Positions 26,401-37,500 of a DNA stretch of 64,000 nt are shown one piece after another. This DNA is from a virus, in the IMG/VR virus record IMGVR_UViG_3300022937_003185, positions 30,240 to 94,239 of that record. One strand, given 5' to 3'. Made by a program: the position numbers and the translations under genes. The first letter of the stretch is position 1, and every line of letters starts with the position of its first letter. The notes beneath the pieces were generated by a model, which was not told the origin of the DNA, ran no database searches, and worked only from the letters and a program-made list of their open reading frames with translations.

Positions 26401-26956
26401 TCTTTTTGACGAGCCATCGACATCTAATAAGGTGAGGATATTGGGTATGACAGAAGGCGAGAACATTGCAGAGTATGACACGCTACCAGCTCCGATATAT
26501 GAGATTCCAAGAGCCACTGAGCCTGTAGACGATGTAAGATTCTCAATAGAGTTCTCAGTATCTCAAGCTCTTAACGAAGACATTATGAAAATCTTTGCCA
26601 CACTAAACGCCCTTGACACCGCTCTTGGTTCACCAAACACTATGTTTTCAGAAGAGTATTTCGACCTCCGTCAGATGAGAGAGATATACTTCAACCGCTT
26701 GGTCGGGGAAGTTAACTACACTAGCTTTTTTGAGTTTTTTAGATGGATAGACCAGTCCTTCGATTCGATGGTAACTAACCTAATACCCAAGAAGACTAAC
26801 TACAAGGGATTCAACATGATTGTTGAAGGTCACGCCCTAGAAAGAAGTAGGGTTCCATACAACACCGGTGACATATACCTCGGCGAGAATGATAGAAGAA
26901 ATCTCAAGGGAACCATACTATTAAGACAGCTGGTCGGTAACATAAGGAAGATTTGA
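23447..26956 (+). CDS. Large baseplate protein with LamG-like and tail-protein-I-like regions
   Basis: An 1169-residue protein. Residues ~125-300 read as a concanavalin/LamG-type lectin fold: YLTFHGNNEYVEVID, FTHVCLSYDNS, SGSINNFRVYHKTRTSSEID. Around residues 540-590 it has LQNEIWRRILINLPEIVRSKGTLHSIKSLFRSAGI, a block typical of phage tail-protein-I-like baseplate proteins. A second LamG-like region follows (~675-900; WSIESRFKFPTTRNFYDPQ, FSGLMGHTRFWSKALTQEEM). It is likely the outer wedge protein that links gp6 to fibres, a gp7-like role by position and size; this is inference. The stop overlaps the next ATG. Confidence 0.6.
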   Translation: MSRKKNVFSNQKLFTPAVVRKYTKSSGVLKEQTLGSVSGSKEVNDTPSGSFRYDPPGSPLKSSQQLPLDFSKFENHTFFSSAEVNVNLAYEKIINKFPFDGTKKEYEDWLDDLSGFEKYILDIYPSYTGYLTFHGNNEYVEVIDKAGVIFPSISKKVSAKTVLNPRSNPIFIELDLAIPSEASNDQYILYHNSNNDVGYAAFTRASTSSSKADLTFTVFSGSTTASATTEIEKGSFTHVCLSYDNSIQEKRAKILSGSVVVATSDRVSFDSISTAGNSLLIGSGSTLAISSFTPTQTFSGSINNFRVYHKTRTSSEIDRYIKRTLFADSNSMNVLNLRFNEATGSYQNNSVVLDSSGESLHSRIVNYDAGIRSEKPYDSLCLFESSVYHPTLFPSHPDVISLNEQLLVSASNYDANNPNLITKLIPDHYFEVAKASTGQSDYGTTLNGIEQSPDAYSVPGAAKMGQPQIISALLFMWARMFDELKQMIDHASELVHIDYESEESIANQLLPMLSEYYGFELSSMFRNASYDQFFDGESIVAGKVPGLLALQNEIWRRILINLPEIVRSKGTLHSIKSLFRSAGIDPDRMFRFVEYGSENQLRLGRSRKKITEISTLLDFSGSISYTPSATTDVQGYNSNKPNLISSFLTGSRIEVGYPDISGVMIQQEEYSPHGISNSENDGLFTSGSWSIESRFKFPTTRNFYDPQSLLRLHTTGSSVSHNVIVNLVADPNIDEDAENGIVTLYCRPGFETSDDLLTLSINDVNIFDGNKWYVSAGRKRNDEIDSYVSSSYFLTLARQENGEILEYYTTSSLFLDSNVVGENAFQKKDYLGTTLNASGSFIVVGSQTLDDSISRHLNDSTIVEKARTTNFSGLMGHTRFWSKALTQEEMKEHTRNFTSLGVEDPLKNFGFSHEITGSFEKLRLDISTDQPVTTTDVSGVIDPLIDFSQQFASSSNPGGFSTLRGFEASTQVIKPERFDYSAISYLFDEPSTSNKVRILGMTEGENIAEYDTLPAPIYEIPRATEPVDDVRFSIEFSVSQALNEDIMKIFATLNALDTALGSPNTMFSEEYFDLRQMREIYFNRLVGEVNYTSFFEFFRWIDQSFDSMVTNLIPKKTNYKGFNMIVEGHALERSRVPYNTGDIYLGENDRRNLKGTILLRQLVGNIRKI

Positions 26957-27885
26957 TGACATCACAAAGAGTTTTAAGTGGCAGCAAATCAAAAGGTTCT
27001 ACTGCTACGCTAACAGGATCAGTGCAATATTTCTATCAAGGAACTAGCGTAAGAACGTTCTCTTCTTTTGTGGGTAGTCTACTCCCAAGGATGGGTTCAG
27101 GTGACCGTATCGAAATGTACAAGGACGGCTCCCCGATTGATACATTTGATGGGTTTGATGACTCTATAATCATAAATAACAACTCTGCTGATATGGGCGG
27201 AGAAAATGATGGAAAAAGAATAGAAGAAAGAGTCAGTCATGACTACGAGAACCGTGGGTTTGGTCAACCCACACTTACACTGAAGGGCGAGCCTTACGCT
27301 GATACTATTAAGTTTGATCCTGTCATCTATATAAAAGACTCTCAAGAAGTCATGTGGCCAGTTAACATGTGGAATGCTGGGTCATTGGACGATCACGAGT
27401 TCGATGGTGTTATTGAGCCTTTAGATATCCGACGAGAAGTGTTTGGAGAGATAATCACAAAGTATGAGGGTCGTTCTATAAGGGGTGCACTGGTCGGAGC
27501 AGCATCGGAACAACCCTGGGGTAGCAAGCAGATAGAAAGCGCTTGGTACATAAGTGACAACAGCTGCCGTCCATTTCTAGATGCGCCAACAGTCTTTTCT
27601 CTTGATGATAGTGAGACGCCGATAGCAAGTCAGGCATACCAAGACATAGAACAATCAGCAGATTCTGCCTTTTTAGAGAAAGATACTTATCATGACAGAG
27701 TTTATTTTTCTTTGCTAACTCACAATAATAGTGATATGAGAACAGCCTTACGTCAATTAAACAGTTCTTCTTGTGATAGTTTGACTGACCCTTTTGAGAA
27801 AAGGGCTAATAGAGGTCTTACTGAAGGTCAGAATGTCGGTTCATTGGCGTTTAGTAATCTGCTTGTAGTTGGGGAGCAGTCGTGA
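26956..27885 (+). CDS. Virion structural protein, unrecognised
   Basis: About 309 residues, no recognised domain. It has a Ser/Thr/Gly-rich start (SGSKSKGSTATLTGSVQYFY), then a segment with Asp-rich turns (DGFDDSIIINNNSADMGGE) and aromatic strands (VMWPVNMWNAGS). It sits between two very large structural genes and overlaps both by a few bases (ATGA at its start, GTGA at its end), which indicates coupled synthesis and a shared structure. A TTG at 26953 is directly in front, but the ATG with GGAAG 5 bases upstream is preferred. Baseplate location is inferred from context only. Confidence 0.55.
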   Translation: MTSQRVLSGSKSKGSTATLTGSVQYFYQGTSVRTFSSFVGSLLPRMGSGDRIEMYKDGSPIDTFDGFDDSIIINNNSADMGGENDGKRIEERVSHDYENRGFGQPTLTLKGEPYADTIKFDPVIYIKDSQEVMWPVNMWNAGSLDDHEFDGVIEPLDIRREVFGEIITKYEGRSIRGALVGAASEQPWGSKQIESAWYISDNSCRPFLDAPTVFSLDDSETPIASQAYQDIEQSADSAFLEKDTYHDRVYFSLLTHNNSDMRTALRQLNSSSCDSLTDPFEKRANRGLTEGQNVGSLAFSNLLVVGEQS

Positions 27886-30800
27886 AAGATACAAAGAACT
27901 CACCATTTATACACGATATATCTAAATCTCTTGTCATTACAGGGTCTGCCGTTCCGGCGGCTGTCTCGTATGTGCGGTTTAATCACTTCCAAGATTCCGA
28001 TACTGAGACCGGGACGTACATAACTGATTACGGAAACCCTACACAGCCATATAAGGTAGTGCAAGGAGACCGCGGTAATAACACGGGGAATTTTTGGGCG
28101 ACGACAGGATCACTAGACCAGCTAGACATATACGGAGAGAAGGTATACACGGATGAGGTTGTCCAGCCAGGTCTTAAAGTAAGAACTCTAATGAGCCAAA
28201 GGGGACTGTCTCTACCGTTAAGCTCAGATCCTGTGTTTATATCAAAAGATATGAAAGACCTGTATTCGGATACAGATTGCGCATTGACTTTTATGGTCAA
28301 GCTGAAGTTGACCAGTGAATTAGAGTCGGATAAAGCTGTCATTATACTTGCTGACCATCCGCCCCCGGGTCCAGTCGTCGCAGCAACAGACGTTTTCTCT
28401 ATTGCTCTGGATCATACGGAAGTAAAATGTGATTTCCAAAGTGTGTTCACGGGTGTACCACCGTTCCAGCTAAGTCTTTCAACAACTGGTCTCGCAACTT
28501 CTACGTTCATAACAGTGTTTGGATCTTTTTCTGTTTCGTCTAGTGGGCTCATGACGGCTGAAAGATTCGCTGTCTACAGCACAGAGACGGGAGAAGAGCT
28601 GCACTATGCATCAACTCTCCCCGCCGTCCTTAACAACGCTCCAACCCTTAATAATCCCGTGCTTTACGTTGGTTATGGAACAAAGAGCGTTAGCGGAGGG
28701 GTAAATAACGAATTTCTTGAAGCAGATTTTGTAGAAGTAGATTTAGCTGAGATCGCAATATTCGATTCTGTCCTAACTCAAGAGCAGATGCAGACAATAG
28801 CTCGGTCGCATCTAGCAGAAAATCAATACAAGTCTGGATTCAACAACCGCTCACCAAGAAGAACGCAGCAGCTTTTAGATGCCAGAACTGTCTATCCGGC
28901 TTCTTCTAACCCAAGCTCTCCCGTAACTTCTGCTCCTGTCTTTAATGATCAGTTCACCAAGGTGTATGGAATCCAGCCCCAGTCAGGATCGGTTTCAGGA
29001 ATTATGTATCCCGAGATGTTACCAGCTTATATGTTTTCTGGAAGTGATGATTCTCGAGGTGCGGAAGGAAACGTAAAGCCGTTCTACAGAGACTTACATC
29101 AGACTGAGTATGACAAAAGGTTGGTCGGCCCTGGTGTAATGAGACAGGGTCTGTCGCATAAAGAAACAGAGATACTTAATGTAGGTACTAGAAATTCTCC
29201 AATTGTGATCGGTGAGGACTCTGACGCTCTTGGCGGTACTATAGAGCCGTTTAATGATAACCATCCATTAGCTGATAAAAATGAGCAAGTCGCAGTAAGT
29301 GAAGATGTGATACCGGGCTTGAATCAGCGCCTTGGTGATCATGTCGCTATCATAATTGACCTGAATCCAGTTGATGATACTACAATCGGTGTCGAAAGAA
29401 CAGGCGGTGCGAAGTCTTGGCTTGGAGAGACCACAGGTCGTGTAACTTCGATGGCTTACTTTAACTTCGCCACTAGAAAGTGGGAAACAGCAGGCAAGAA
29501 TAACGACTTCGTGATACCGGGTGCTATCACGGTAAGCACTGGATCTGCTGTTGGTACAGGCACGATAGCTGATAAACTCGTCGATATATACACAAATGGA
29601 TTTCAAGAGCTTGTCAACAGCTCTTCTATCGGGTTTGCTGGTACATCTGGATTCACGATTTACGAAGATAAAGGAAGTAGCGCATTTGCACCTCTAGCCT
29701 CTAGAGGCGCTCCAGTCACTTCTTATGGTTTTCCGTTACACCAGAAATACGAAGCAAAAGACGAACAGCTCATAGACATGTCTGATTATATCGACGCTCC
29801 GTTCGTTGTTGAAAGAGTTGCGTTTGAGGTTGGCGTAGCAGTAGAGGACTCTGGACCCCATTCGCTGGGCTACAAGTTAGAGACAAATCAAGACAATTCC
29901 AACCCGGGCGATAATTCGCAAATGCCGAACTTAAAATTCACGGCTGATGTCGATACTCCGATGGCAGCATTTCATGAGCATAATGAGTACGCGAAGCTTG
30001 TAGACCATATGAGGGTGGAGGTTTCGAGAGGAAGCTTTATTAATGGCTCGTGGTGCATTGACGTCAATGACTTTAGCGCAGGAAGAGGGACTACGGTTGC
30101 AAGGTGGAACCGCCCGAGAGATTACCCTTACATGGCGTATTGGGACGCTAACACACTAAAAAATCGTTGTATAGCTTCAATATTTCTAGGTTATCAAAAC
30201 CATCCACGCCAAGAGATACCAAACGCAGATTATAATCAACCCTACAGAGGCCTTAGTTTTCCTGTCCTTCCTGATAGACAAGCAAACCCGGGTTTTAGGT
30301 TTGTGATGGGAGCAGGCAGTCTATGGTCATACGCTGATTATTTCGGTCTTAATCCCGGCAACTACCCGGCAAGGATGATGCTACCAGTCGTTCCCGGCCC
30401 AAGGACGGCTTCTGACCCCGGACACTCTCCCTCTTTACAAGGGTGGAATGATGGTGCCGCGTTACCTCCATCCAGAGACGAAAATGAGCCCGTTGCTGAC
30501 TGGGCATTCGCTGATGTTAACGTTTCTTACATACCTCTGCTAGCAGCAGGTGTGAATGGACTAGTCACTGGATCAAACGACCCAACTGGTATCCGGAGAC
30601 CTACCCAGCATCCCATATCGTTCGTTGAGAAGCGTACTTATAAAACTCAGAACTGGGAGGACGTTAGCGCAGCTAGTATTAATGACTGGGGTCTTTTTGA
30701 AGAGCCTGGTGTTCCTTTCTGGAGAGCTGACACGTTCTTTTTGCTGAGACAGACAAAGTCAGATGAGAAACTAAAAGTGCAGTTTTCATTTGAGTTTACG

Positions 30801-33800
30801 TCGGATAGCTCTAAGGTGTTTTTCCCGTTGTGCCCGTGGGCAACCGGGCAGCAGCCTCAGAAGATTTACGGTATGCGGTTCGACTCCGGTGGCATAAAAT
30901 TTAGAAGAACAACCAACCGAGAAATGGAGCAAATGCATGGTTACAGGTGTGTAACATCTCGCGCGTGGTATGGCGACTTCTCTGGTTATCCTCCTGTTGA
31001 CCCGACAAACGGTGTCTTGCTCGCCAACGGAGCTGAACTTAAGACATTATATTCTATAGGGAAGAGTGACCTTAAGGTCGGGTGGGAAACTGAGACAGAC
31101 ACGATCAGAGAGCTAGTCACATTCGGCCAGGTCACACATTACGGGTACTGCGCTGCTCAAGACGGCTATGTCGACAAGATAGTAAACACCGCCAACATAG
31201 ACCGTGGACTCGGATTAACATCAGGATCATGGGATGGCGACTTTCGGACAGCTGTCGTCGACACACGTCAAGCGCTATTTGGACAAGCTATGAAGCTCAG
31301 CAGGATGCAGACCGCTGGGAACTCTGTAATACCTGCCGACCCTTTCACTGTTAATGCCACGTACGCAACACAATATTCTCAATTTTCTGACGCACCAAAT
31401 TCTTTCCAGGGTTCGTGGTCTTTTTCTCCCGGGGAATCCCATCTTGATGGCTTTAGAAACTGGTTACCGTCTTTTACATGGGCTGATAGCGAGACCAACC
31501 CCGCCTCCCCCAATTCCTCCACACCTACTACGGGTATCAATATAAGCGGCCAGGGTCGTTATAAAACTATGACGTTCGACGGTGCTTCATACAGTGAACA
31601 ACTTCTTTCGTTCCCTCGGTGGACCGGTACTTCGTATCATGCGGGTGGCGCCGATGTTTCTCATACTCTGGATAATTGGCAACCGTTGTTACTTGTGCAG
31701 AAGTCGCAGGTCCGAACCTTGTCTGGATCTTGTCTTTGGGATTTATGGGACGCCGTTGATAACCAGATGCAAGAATATGCCGGTACCGGCACCTCTGAAA
31801 GAGAGATTGAACCATTAATCCCGGGCGGTTCTGGATTTTCAATAATATCTACTCCGGCGTGGCCAATTGGGTCGACAGATGCAGTTGATCGTGAAATTAA
31901 TAGTGAAGGTGTTATCAGATATACATCAGCAGGTGATCAACCGTACTTATTTGGCCGTATCACCGCAGGTATTGAAGCGGATGGTTTTCCCGGTACGAAC
32001 GTAGGTAATCCACCCGTCTACCAAAGATATGCCGATTTTAAGTGGTGGGGTGGTTTCGACACTCCCCCACTTTCAAGACCATCTCAAATAACGGATTTTC
32101 TTGGCGAGCGCCCGTTAACTGGCTGGTTACAGGCTGGGCTAGGCAAGGAAAAGAATATCTACATTGGTCAAGGCGCAAAGCACGGAGGTACCAATATAGA
32201 TTATGATGACAACTGGTCTGGCTTTACGTTAATGACGGCATCCACAGTGTATCGTCCTTGGGGGATCCCTGGAAGCGAAAATGCCACTCTTCCACTGCAC
32301 GCTAATGTGTATAAGAGACAGTGGTTAAACTATGAAGAAAACTTAACATTTGAAGTGCCAATAAAAACCGTGACGCCGACAACAGCTCATGATTCTGGAT
32401 ACTGGGTTGTGACAGCAGAAGATGTGTGGGGCCCACAGCTGAGTGATGTCGAAGGAACGCCGGGTGTAATATTTGTGCCATTTTCACCCACAGGCGCGGC
32501 CAGCAAGCAGGCTATACCTTGGATAAACAGAACTGCCTCTAACTTCGCTATGCATGCGAAGAGGTACCACAGAAGGTACACGATGTCACCATCTCGAGGC
32601 GGATATAACGTTGGTCCTCTGGCTGATGGATTTAACTCTGGCCGTGTTTTCTTTAGAAACGTCGCTGCTGCGACCCAGTCTGGTGCGCAGTTTCAGAGAA
32701 AATTCACACCAAGCATCTTACATGGCAACGGCCGGATAGAGAATGAAGGTACCATCGACCCAACCCTCGAAGCCCAACAAATATATTACGAGGATAGGTA
32801 TAACTCTCAAGATCAGGCTTTAGTGACAGGAAGCATCGCGACAGAGCAGGCGCAGCAGTCTCTCTATGTGTTAAAGCCGTCTGATAAGCTTATTTTAGGT
32901 GTGCAACCTTCTTTACCCGGGTGGAATGCCGGCTCTGGACTACCGAACAACAGGTGGTCAAATAAATGGGGTACGTGGGATTATAAAGAATCAAATGCTA
33001 CAGAGCGTGTAAGAAGCCTAGACGCCGATGTTGACGGAACGCACAAAGACTGCTTGATGAACCTAGAAGATCCCTATGAGCCTTGTCACGGCCTGACGAT
33101 GCTCAAAGGTCCCAGCCGGATTGTTCTGTACGGTTCATTCTTACGTGATAACAAACATTACTCTCCAAGCTCTAAGCAACAGCTTCGCTCTGCTGCTGTG
33201 CACGAAGCACTTCACTATGACAACCCTGTACTTGATCAGTTCTTAACTGATAACGCATATGAGTACACAGGTAATACCCTGGCTCAACACATCACTGGTA
33301 GCATGTTGGATGGTGATAGAGGCGTTGCGGGTACACTGGCAGCGGGTAACTTAACATTCAGTGGAAGCTTCCAAAGGTTCACCAGAGCGACTGAAGATAG
33401 TCAAGTGTTTTATGACACGCTTTTGCATGATCCTTTTGATATATGCGAAATAGACGGGGTCGTTCGAAAAGGAATACAAGCAGGAGGCTACGCTGTCATT
33501 AACATGTTTATGCCTAATGACTGGTTAATTCCGACGACTGCAGAGTATATTGACACCGCCACCATCAACCTCGTCACAGACTACGCTTTTTCTAGTGCAT
33601 GGCCGCATTCTTTTCCTTTTGAAGAAAAGTATTCTAACGTAAAAAGATTGGTTTCACGAGATCTATCGTTCGTCCCTAGAAGATTAGGTTTTGGCTCTCT
33701 CCTCGAACCAAATTCCCTCTACTTTGGGCTGTCAAGCGCCATGTATCAGTATCCCCTAGGGTCATCTCCCCTGCAACTTAATAACGAAGACGCAAGTGAC

Positions 33801-34511
33801 CCATCACTCGTTAGGTTTCTCACTGGATCATCTGGCGACATAATACCTTATGATCACTGGAAGTGGGTCGAAGAAAATTACCCCACTTCGCCTAGCGACC
33901 CGGCTTGGAGCGTGGGTCAACATGTCTCCGCGGTAACTAATATGGCGAATACTACGGTACCAGATTTCGATAATGCATCAAGTCTCTCCGACTTCTACGG
34001 GCCCATGTACAGTACACGAACGATAACGGCATACAGGAAGGTAACTGCCGCGATGTTGGGTTATGGTCGACAGAACAGGAAGCAATTAGACTTTAATCCC
34101 TTCTCGTTCTATTTCAATTTTGTCGAAGAGGATATAAATGGTGTGGTGGCTGGTAACTCCGGAAATGCAACGAGATTTCATCCCGCAGGCTTCAAGTATG
34201 GCTACATGAACTGTGATCACTTATATCCGTCTACAGTCCATAGAGCAGATCATTATGGTCAATTCCGAGATATGCTAGAACAGCGTCTGTACGGCAAAGT
34301 GTACAGCTTCGGAGATGAATACAACAAGCGCGGGGAAAGCGAAGCTGCTGTGACATGTATCTTTGTAGACGCTGATGGAGCGCCTATTGACGATGCAACA
34401 AAGACGCAGTGCTTGAATCTCTCTACTTCTGCAGCGTCAACAAAACCATTTATTGAGGGTGAGGTCCTTCGCGAGATAATAATTAATTCTGAGTCTGTAA
34501 CTATTGAATGA
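27882..34511 (+). CDS. Giant virion protein (2209 residues), unrecognised
   Basis: The second-longest gene here. Residues ~125-310 look like a LamG-type lectin fold (LTFMVKLKLTSELESD; VLYVGYGTKS; AEIAIFDSVLTQEQM). The rest (~310-2209) is rich in Trp, Pro, Tyr and Gly with no repeat I can see and no known domain. Many strands carry Trp-Trp or Trp-Asp pairs (SWLGETTGR, WRADTFFLLRQ, KWWGGFDTPP), which suits sugar-facing or packed beta structures. Start is GTG at 27882 with GGGGAG five bases upstream. By place between the wedge genes and the fibre genes it should be a baseplate-peripheral or host-contact protein. Confidence 0.6.
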   Translation: MKDTKNSPFIHDISKSLVITGSAVPAAVSYVRFNHFQDSDTETGTYITDYGNPTQPYKVVQGDRGNNTGNFWATTGSLDQLDIYGEKVYTDEVVQPGLKVRTLMSQRGLSLPLSSDPVFISKDMKDLYSDTDCALTFMVKLKLTSELESDKAVIILADHPPPGPVVAATDVFSIALDHTEVKCDFQSVFTGVPPFQLSLSTTGLATSTFITVFGSFSVSSSGLMTAERFAVYSTETGEELHYASTLPAVLNNAPTLNNPVLYVGYGTKSVSGGVNNEFLEADFVEVDLAEIAIFDSVLTQEQMQTIARSHLAENQYKSGFNNRSPRRTQQLLDARTVYPASSNPSSPVTSAPVFNDQFTKVYGIQPQSGSVSGIMYPEMLPAYMFSGSDDSRGAEGNVKPFYRDLHQTEYDKRLVGPGVMRQGLSHKETEILNVGTRNSPIVIGEDSDALGGTIEPFNDNHPLADKNEQVAVSEDVIPGLNQRLGDHVAIIIDLNPVDDTTIGVERTGGAKSWLGETTGRVTSMAYFNFATRKWETAGKNNDFVIPGAITVSTGSAVGTGTIADKLVDIYTNGFQELVNSSSIGFAGTSGFTIYEDKGSSAFAPLASRGAPVTSYGFPLHQKYEAKDEQLIDMSDYIDAPFVVERVAFEVGVAVEDSGPHSLGYKLETNQDNSNPGDNSQMPNLKFTADVDTPMAAFHEHNEYAKLVDHMRVEVSRGSFINGSWCIDVNDFSAGRGTTVARWNRPRDYPYMAYWDANTLKNRCIASIFLGYQNHPRQEIPNADYNQPYRGLSFPVLPDRQANPGFRFVMGAGSLWSYADYFGLNPGNYPARMMLPVVPGPRTASDPGHSPSLQGWNDGAALPPSRDENEPVADWAFADVNVSYIPLLAAGVNGLVTGSNDPTGIRRPTQHPISFVEKRTYKTQNWEDVSAASINDWGLFEEPGVPFWRADTFFLLRQTKSDEKLKVQFSFEFTSDSSKVFFPLCPWATGQQPQKIYGMRFDSGGIKFRRTTNREMEQMHGYRCVTSRAWYGDFSGYPPVDPTNGVLLANGAELKTLYSIGKSDLKVGWETETDTIRELVTFGQVTHYGYCAAQDGYVDKIVNTANIDRGLGLTSGSWDGDFRTAVVDTRQALFGQAMKLSRMQTAGNSVIPADPFTVNATYATQYSQFSDAPNSFQGSWSFSPGESHLDGFRNWLPSFTWADSETNPASPNSSTPTTGINISGQGRYKTMTFDGASYSEQLLSFPRWTGTSYHAGGADVSHTLDNWQPLLLVQKSQVRTLSGSCLWDLWDAVDNQMQEYAGTGTSEREIEPLIPGGSGFSIISTPAWPIGSTDAVDREINSEGVIRYTSAGDQPYLFGRITAGIEADGFPGTNVGNPPVYQRYADFKWWGGFDTPPLSRPSQITDFLGERPLTGWLQAGLGKEKNIYIGQGAKHGGTNIDYDDNWSGFTLMTASTVYRPWGIPGSENATLPLHANVYKRQWLNYEENLTFEVPIKTVTPTTAHDSGYWVVTAEDVWGPQLSDVEGTPGVIFVPFSPTGAASKQAIPWINRTASNFAMHAKRYHRRYTMSPSRGGYNVGPLADGFNSGRVFFRNVAAATQSGAQFQRKFTPSILHGNGRIENEGTIDPTLEAQQIYYEDRYNSQDQALVTGSIATEQAQQSLYVLKPSDKLILGVQPSLPGWNAGSGLPNNRWSNKWGTWDYKESNATERVRSLDADVDGTHKDCLMNLEDPYEPCHGLTMLKGPSRIVLYGSFLRDNKHYSPSSKQQLRSAAVHEALHYDNPVLDQFLTDNAYEYTGNTLAQHITGSMLDGDRGVAGTLAAGNLTFSGSFQRFTRATEDSQVFYDTLLHDPFDICEIDGVVRKGIQAGGYAVINMFMPNDWLIPTTAEYIDTATINLVTDYAFSSAWPHSFPFEEKYSNVKRLVSRDLSFVPRRLGFGSLLEPNSLYFGLSSAMYQYPLGSSPLQLNNEDASDPSLVRFLTGSSGDIIPYDHWKWVEENYPTSPSDPAWSVGQHVSAVTNMANTTVPDFDNASSLSDFYGPMYSTRTITAYRKVTAAMLGYGRQNRKQLDFNPFSFYFNFVEEDINGVVAGNSGNATRFHPAGFKYGYMNCDHLYPSTVHRADHYGQFRDMLEQRLYGKVYSFGDEYNKRGESEAAVTCIFVDADGAPIDDATKTQCLNLSTSAASTKPFIEGEVLREIIINSESVTIE

Positions 34512-34535
34512 TCCAGACTTAAACGGATCGGTTGA

Positions 34536-37500
34536 ATGAGTCAGAAAAACAGGACAGAACTGAGGAAAAAAGACTTTCTGGTCGTCAGACAGACGAAAAA
34601 CCAGAACATCGCAAAAGTCATAACCCCTCAGACATTCCAGGTCGGCCTTGATGATGCAGAGTTCAAGAATACTCTCATTGTAAAGGGTAACGCTCAAGTT
34701 GAGGGTCGCTTAACTGACTCTGCTGGAAACGCGTTCATAAAAGGCTCTGGAAACGTCACTGTCACGGAAGACAGTTCTGGCGGCGTCACCATCACCGCAG
34801 CACTTTCAGCAGGTGGCGCGCTCACCGGTGGCACATCTGGCGGAATCACTAATTTTTCGTATGACGGTTCAGGAACTGCGACTGTTGCCCTTGATCTTTT
34901 TACGAACACAGGACTTGAGATCCATCCTTCTTATGGACTGGCTATCAACCCAACACAAGCTACAGAATTATCAGCTATTCCCGCCTCAAATGACTATCTG
35001 TTAATTCATGATACTAGCGACACCACTAATATAAGAGACGTTAAAAAAATATCTGTCGCAAATCTGCTTGCTGCCGCCCCCGCACATTCGGCATTAACTT
35101 TTTCTGTTTCTCCACGAGACGGATTGAGCGGCGCTTCATTCGACAATCAAGCCGATGCCAACTTTGATGTTAATGCTGGAACAGGTCTTGCGATAGTCGG
35201 AGGTACCAGCTCTGGCGGTGCGGTGTTTGTAGATCCAAGTAATGCATCATCCGCCGCAATAGCAGCCGGCGACTCCGTGTTATTTTACGATGCCACTGCT
35301 TCTGGAACAAGAAAGACGACTATACAAGATATAGCGAATTTTGCTTCTAGTTATAGCGTGTCTGTTGGCACGGGTCTGACCGGTACTGCTTATGACGGCT
35401 CTGGAAATTCAACGTTTGCGATAGACACCGGTGTTATACCCACACTCGCGTCCTCGAACACTTTTTCTGGAACGAATACGTTTTCTAGCACGATTAATGC
35501 AAACGCCGGAATACAAATCGCACCCGGCACGCCGCTTTTAGTTGCAGGAACCAACGTTTCACTGTCAACAGCACCAAGCGGGCAGGTCACGATATCTTCT
35601 ACTTTCGCTCCTGGTGGTAGTCTAACTGCTGGCGACGGTATTAAGTCGTTTACGTATGATGGTAGCTCAAACACGACAGTCGCGGTAACAGCAGATGGTC
35701 TGTCTTCTGTCGGTACACCTGATCGTCTAGATTACGTTATCATAGCTGACAGTGCTAACCCAGACTCTTTGACTCGCTCCACGGTCGGTTCGATAGCCGA
35801 TAGTGTGAACCGAACGTCTATTGTTAACGCAGGTCAAGCCATAAACATCAATTATGCAAACCCGATATCTGATCCTGCAACTTTTTCTGTTAAGTTTGAC
35901 AACTCTACAATTACGCTAAACAGCGCCGGACAACTACAAGCGTCTGGGGTCACGACAGGACCTGTTGGAGACCCGCAAGCTACTTACTTGGTTTTGTCTA
36001 CTACGTCTTCTCTAGACAATGAGAGAGTATTGACTGCGGGCACGGGATTACAGTCTACGGACGCCGGTGCCAATGCTGCATTCACGATGGCAATTGATGA
36101 CTCCGTTGTCGCGACTCTTACAGGTTCTCAGTTTTCTGGAAACGTAGGTATAACGGGTTCATTAGGCGTCGAAGGAAACGCTCTGTTCGCAACAGGACTT
36201 TCTGGATCTCTACAGACGCTCGCTGACGGTTCGTCATACCTCCGTGAAGGTAATAACATCACGATCGTAACAGGTTCTGACGGCTCTATTACGATATCGT
36301 CAACCGCATCTGGTGGCGGTGGCGGCGATAGTGCTGCCGAGTATCTTGTTTTATCTACTACCTCATCACTAGACAATGAGAGAGTACTAACGGCAGGTAC
36401 AGGTATCCAGACTTTGGACGCCGGCGCCGGCTCAACCTTTACAATAGGTATTGACAATTCGGTTGTAGCAACCTTGACAGGCTCGGTTTTTAGCGGCGAT
36501 GTCGTGTTCCAGTCAGGACTAAGTGGGTCACTGCAGACTCTGACGGATGGCACAGCTTATCTAACAGGTGCAGGCGGGATAGAGGTCACCACTGCATCTA
36601 ATGGCCAGATAACAATCAGCGGTAGCGAAGGAAGAATCTATACAGCTGGTACAGGACTTGACTTAACGGCTAACGAGTTCTCTGTAGACAATTCGGTTGT
36701 CGCAACCTTAACGGGATCTGTTTTTAGTGGAGATGCCGTATTTGAGGCCGGTCTATCTGGATCTCTGCAAACTTTAACAGACGGTACTGCATACATTACC
36801 ACGATCGGTGGAATATCTATAACAACTGCCTCATCGGGGCAATTGATCCTGTCGTCCGCGATTGGTGATATCACCAGCGTTACAGCTGGTAACGGGTTAC
36901 TAGGAGGTGGGACGGATTCTGATGTCACACTTGAAGTAGATAATTCCGTCATCGCTACCTTAACTGGCTCCGTGTTCACGGGTGATGTTATCTTTCAGTC
37001 TGGATTATCTGGTTCACTACAAACTCTAGCGGATGGTACAGCTTACCTAACTGGAGCTGGCGGAATAGAGATTTCTACTTCTTCTAACGGTCAAATTACG
37101 ATCAGCGGCAGTGAGGGAAGGATCTATACAGCTGGTACAGGGCTTGATTTAACAGCTAACGAGTTTTCAGTCGACAATTCTGTCGTGGCTACTCTGACAG
37201 GTTCAGTATTTACTGGAGATGCCGTCTTTCAGTCCGGTCTCTCTGGTTCGCTACAAACATTGTCTGACGGAACGACTGCTTACATTACAACAATCGGTGG
37301 CATTTCCATAACAACCGCGTCGTCAGGACAGCTCATCCTTTCGTCGGCTATCGGCGATATCACCAGCGTAAACGCAGGTAATGGGTTGTTGGGTGGCGGC
37401 ACAGACTCCGACGTTACTCTACAGATCGATGATTCGATAGTCGCTGCCCTGACCGGTGCTGTATTCTCCGGAGATGTCATCTTTCAGTCTGGATTGTCTG

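Noticed and set aside
36128-37480. Several antisense open frames opposite the fibre repeats
   Set aside because: They repeat in register with the sense repeats and are Pro/Ser/Val-rich artefacts.
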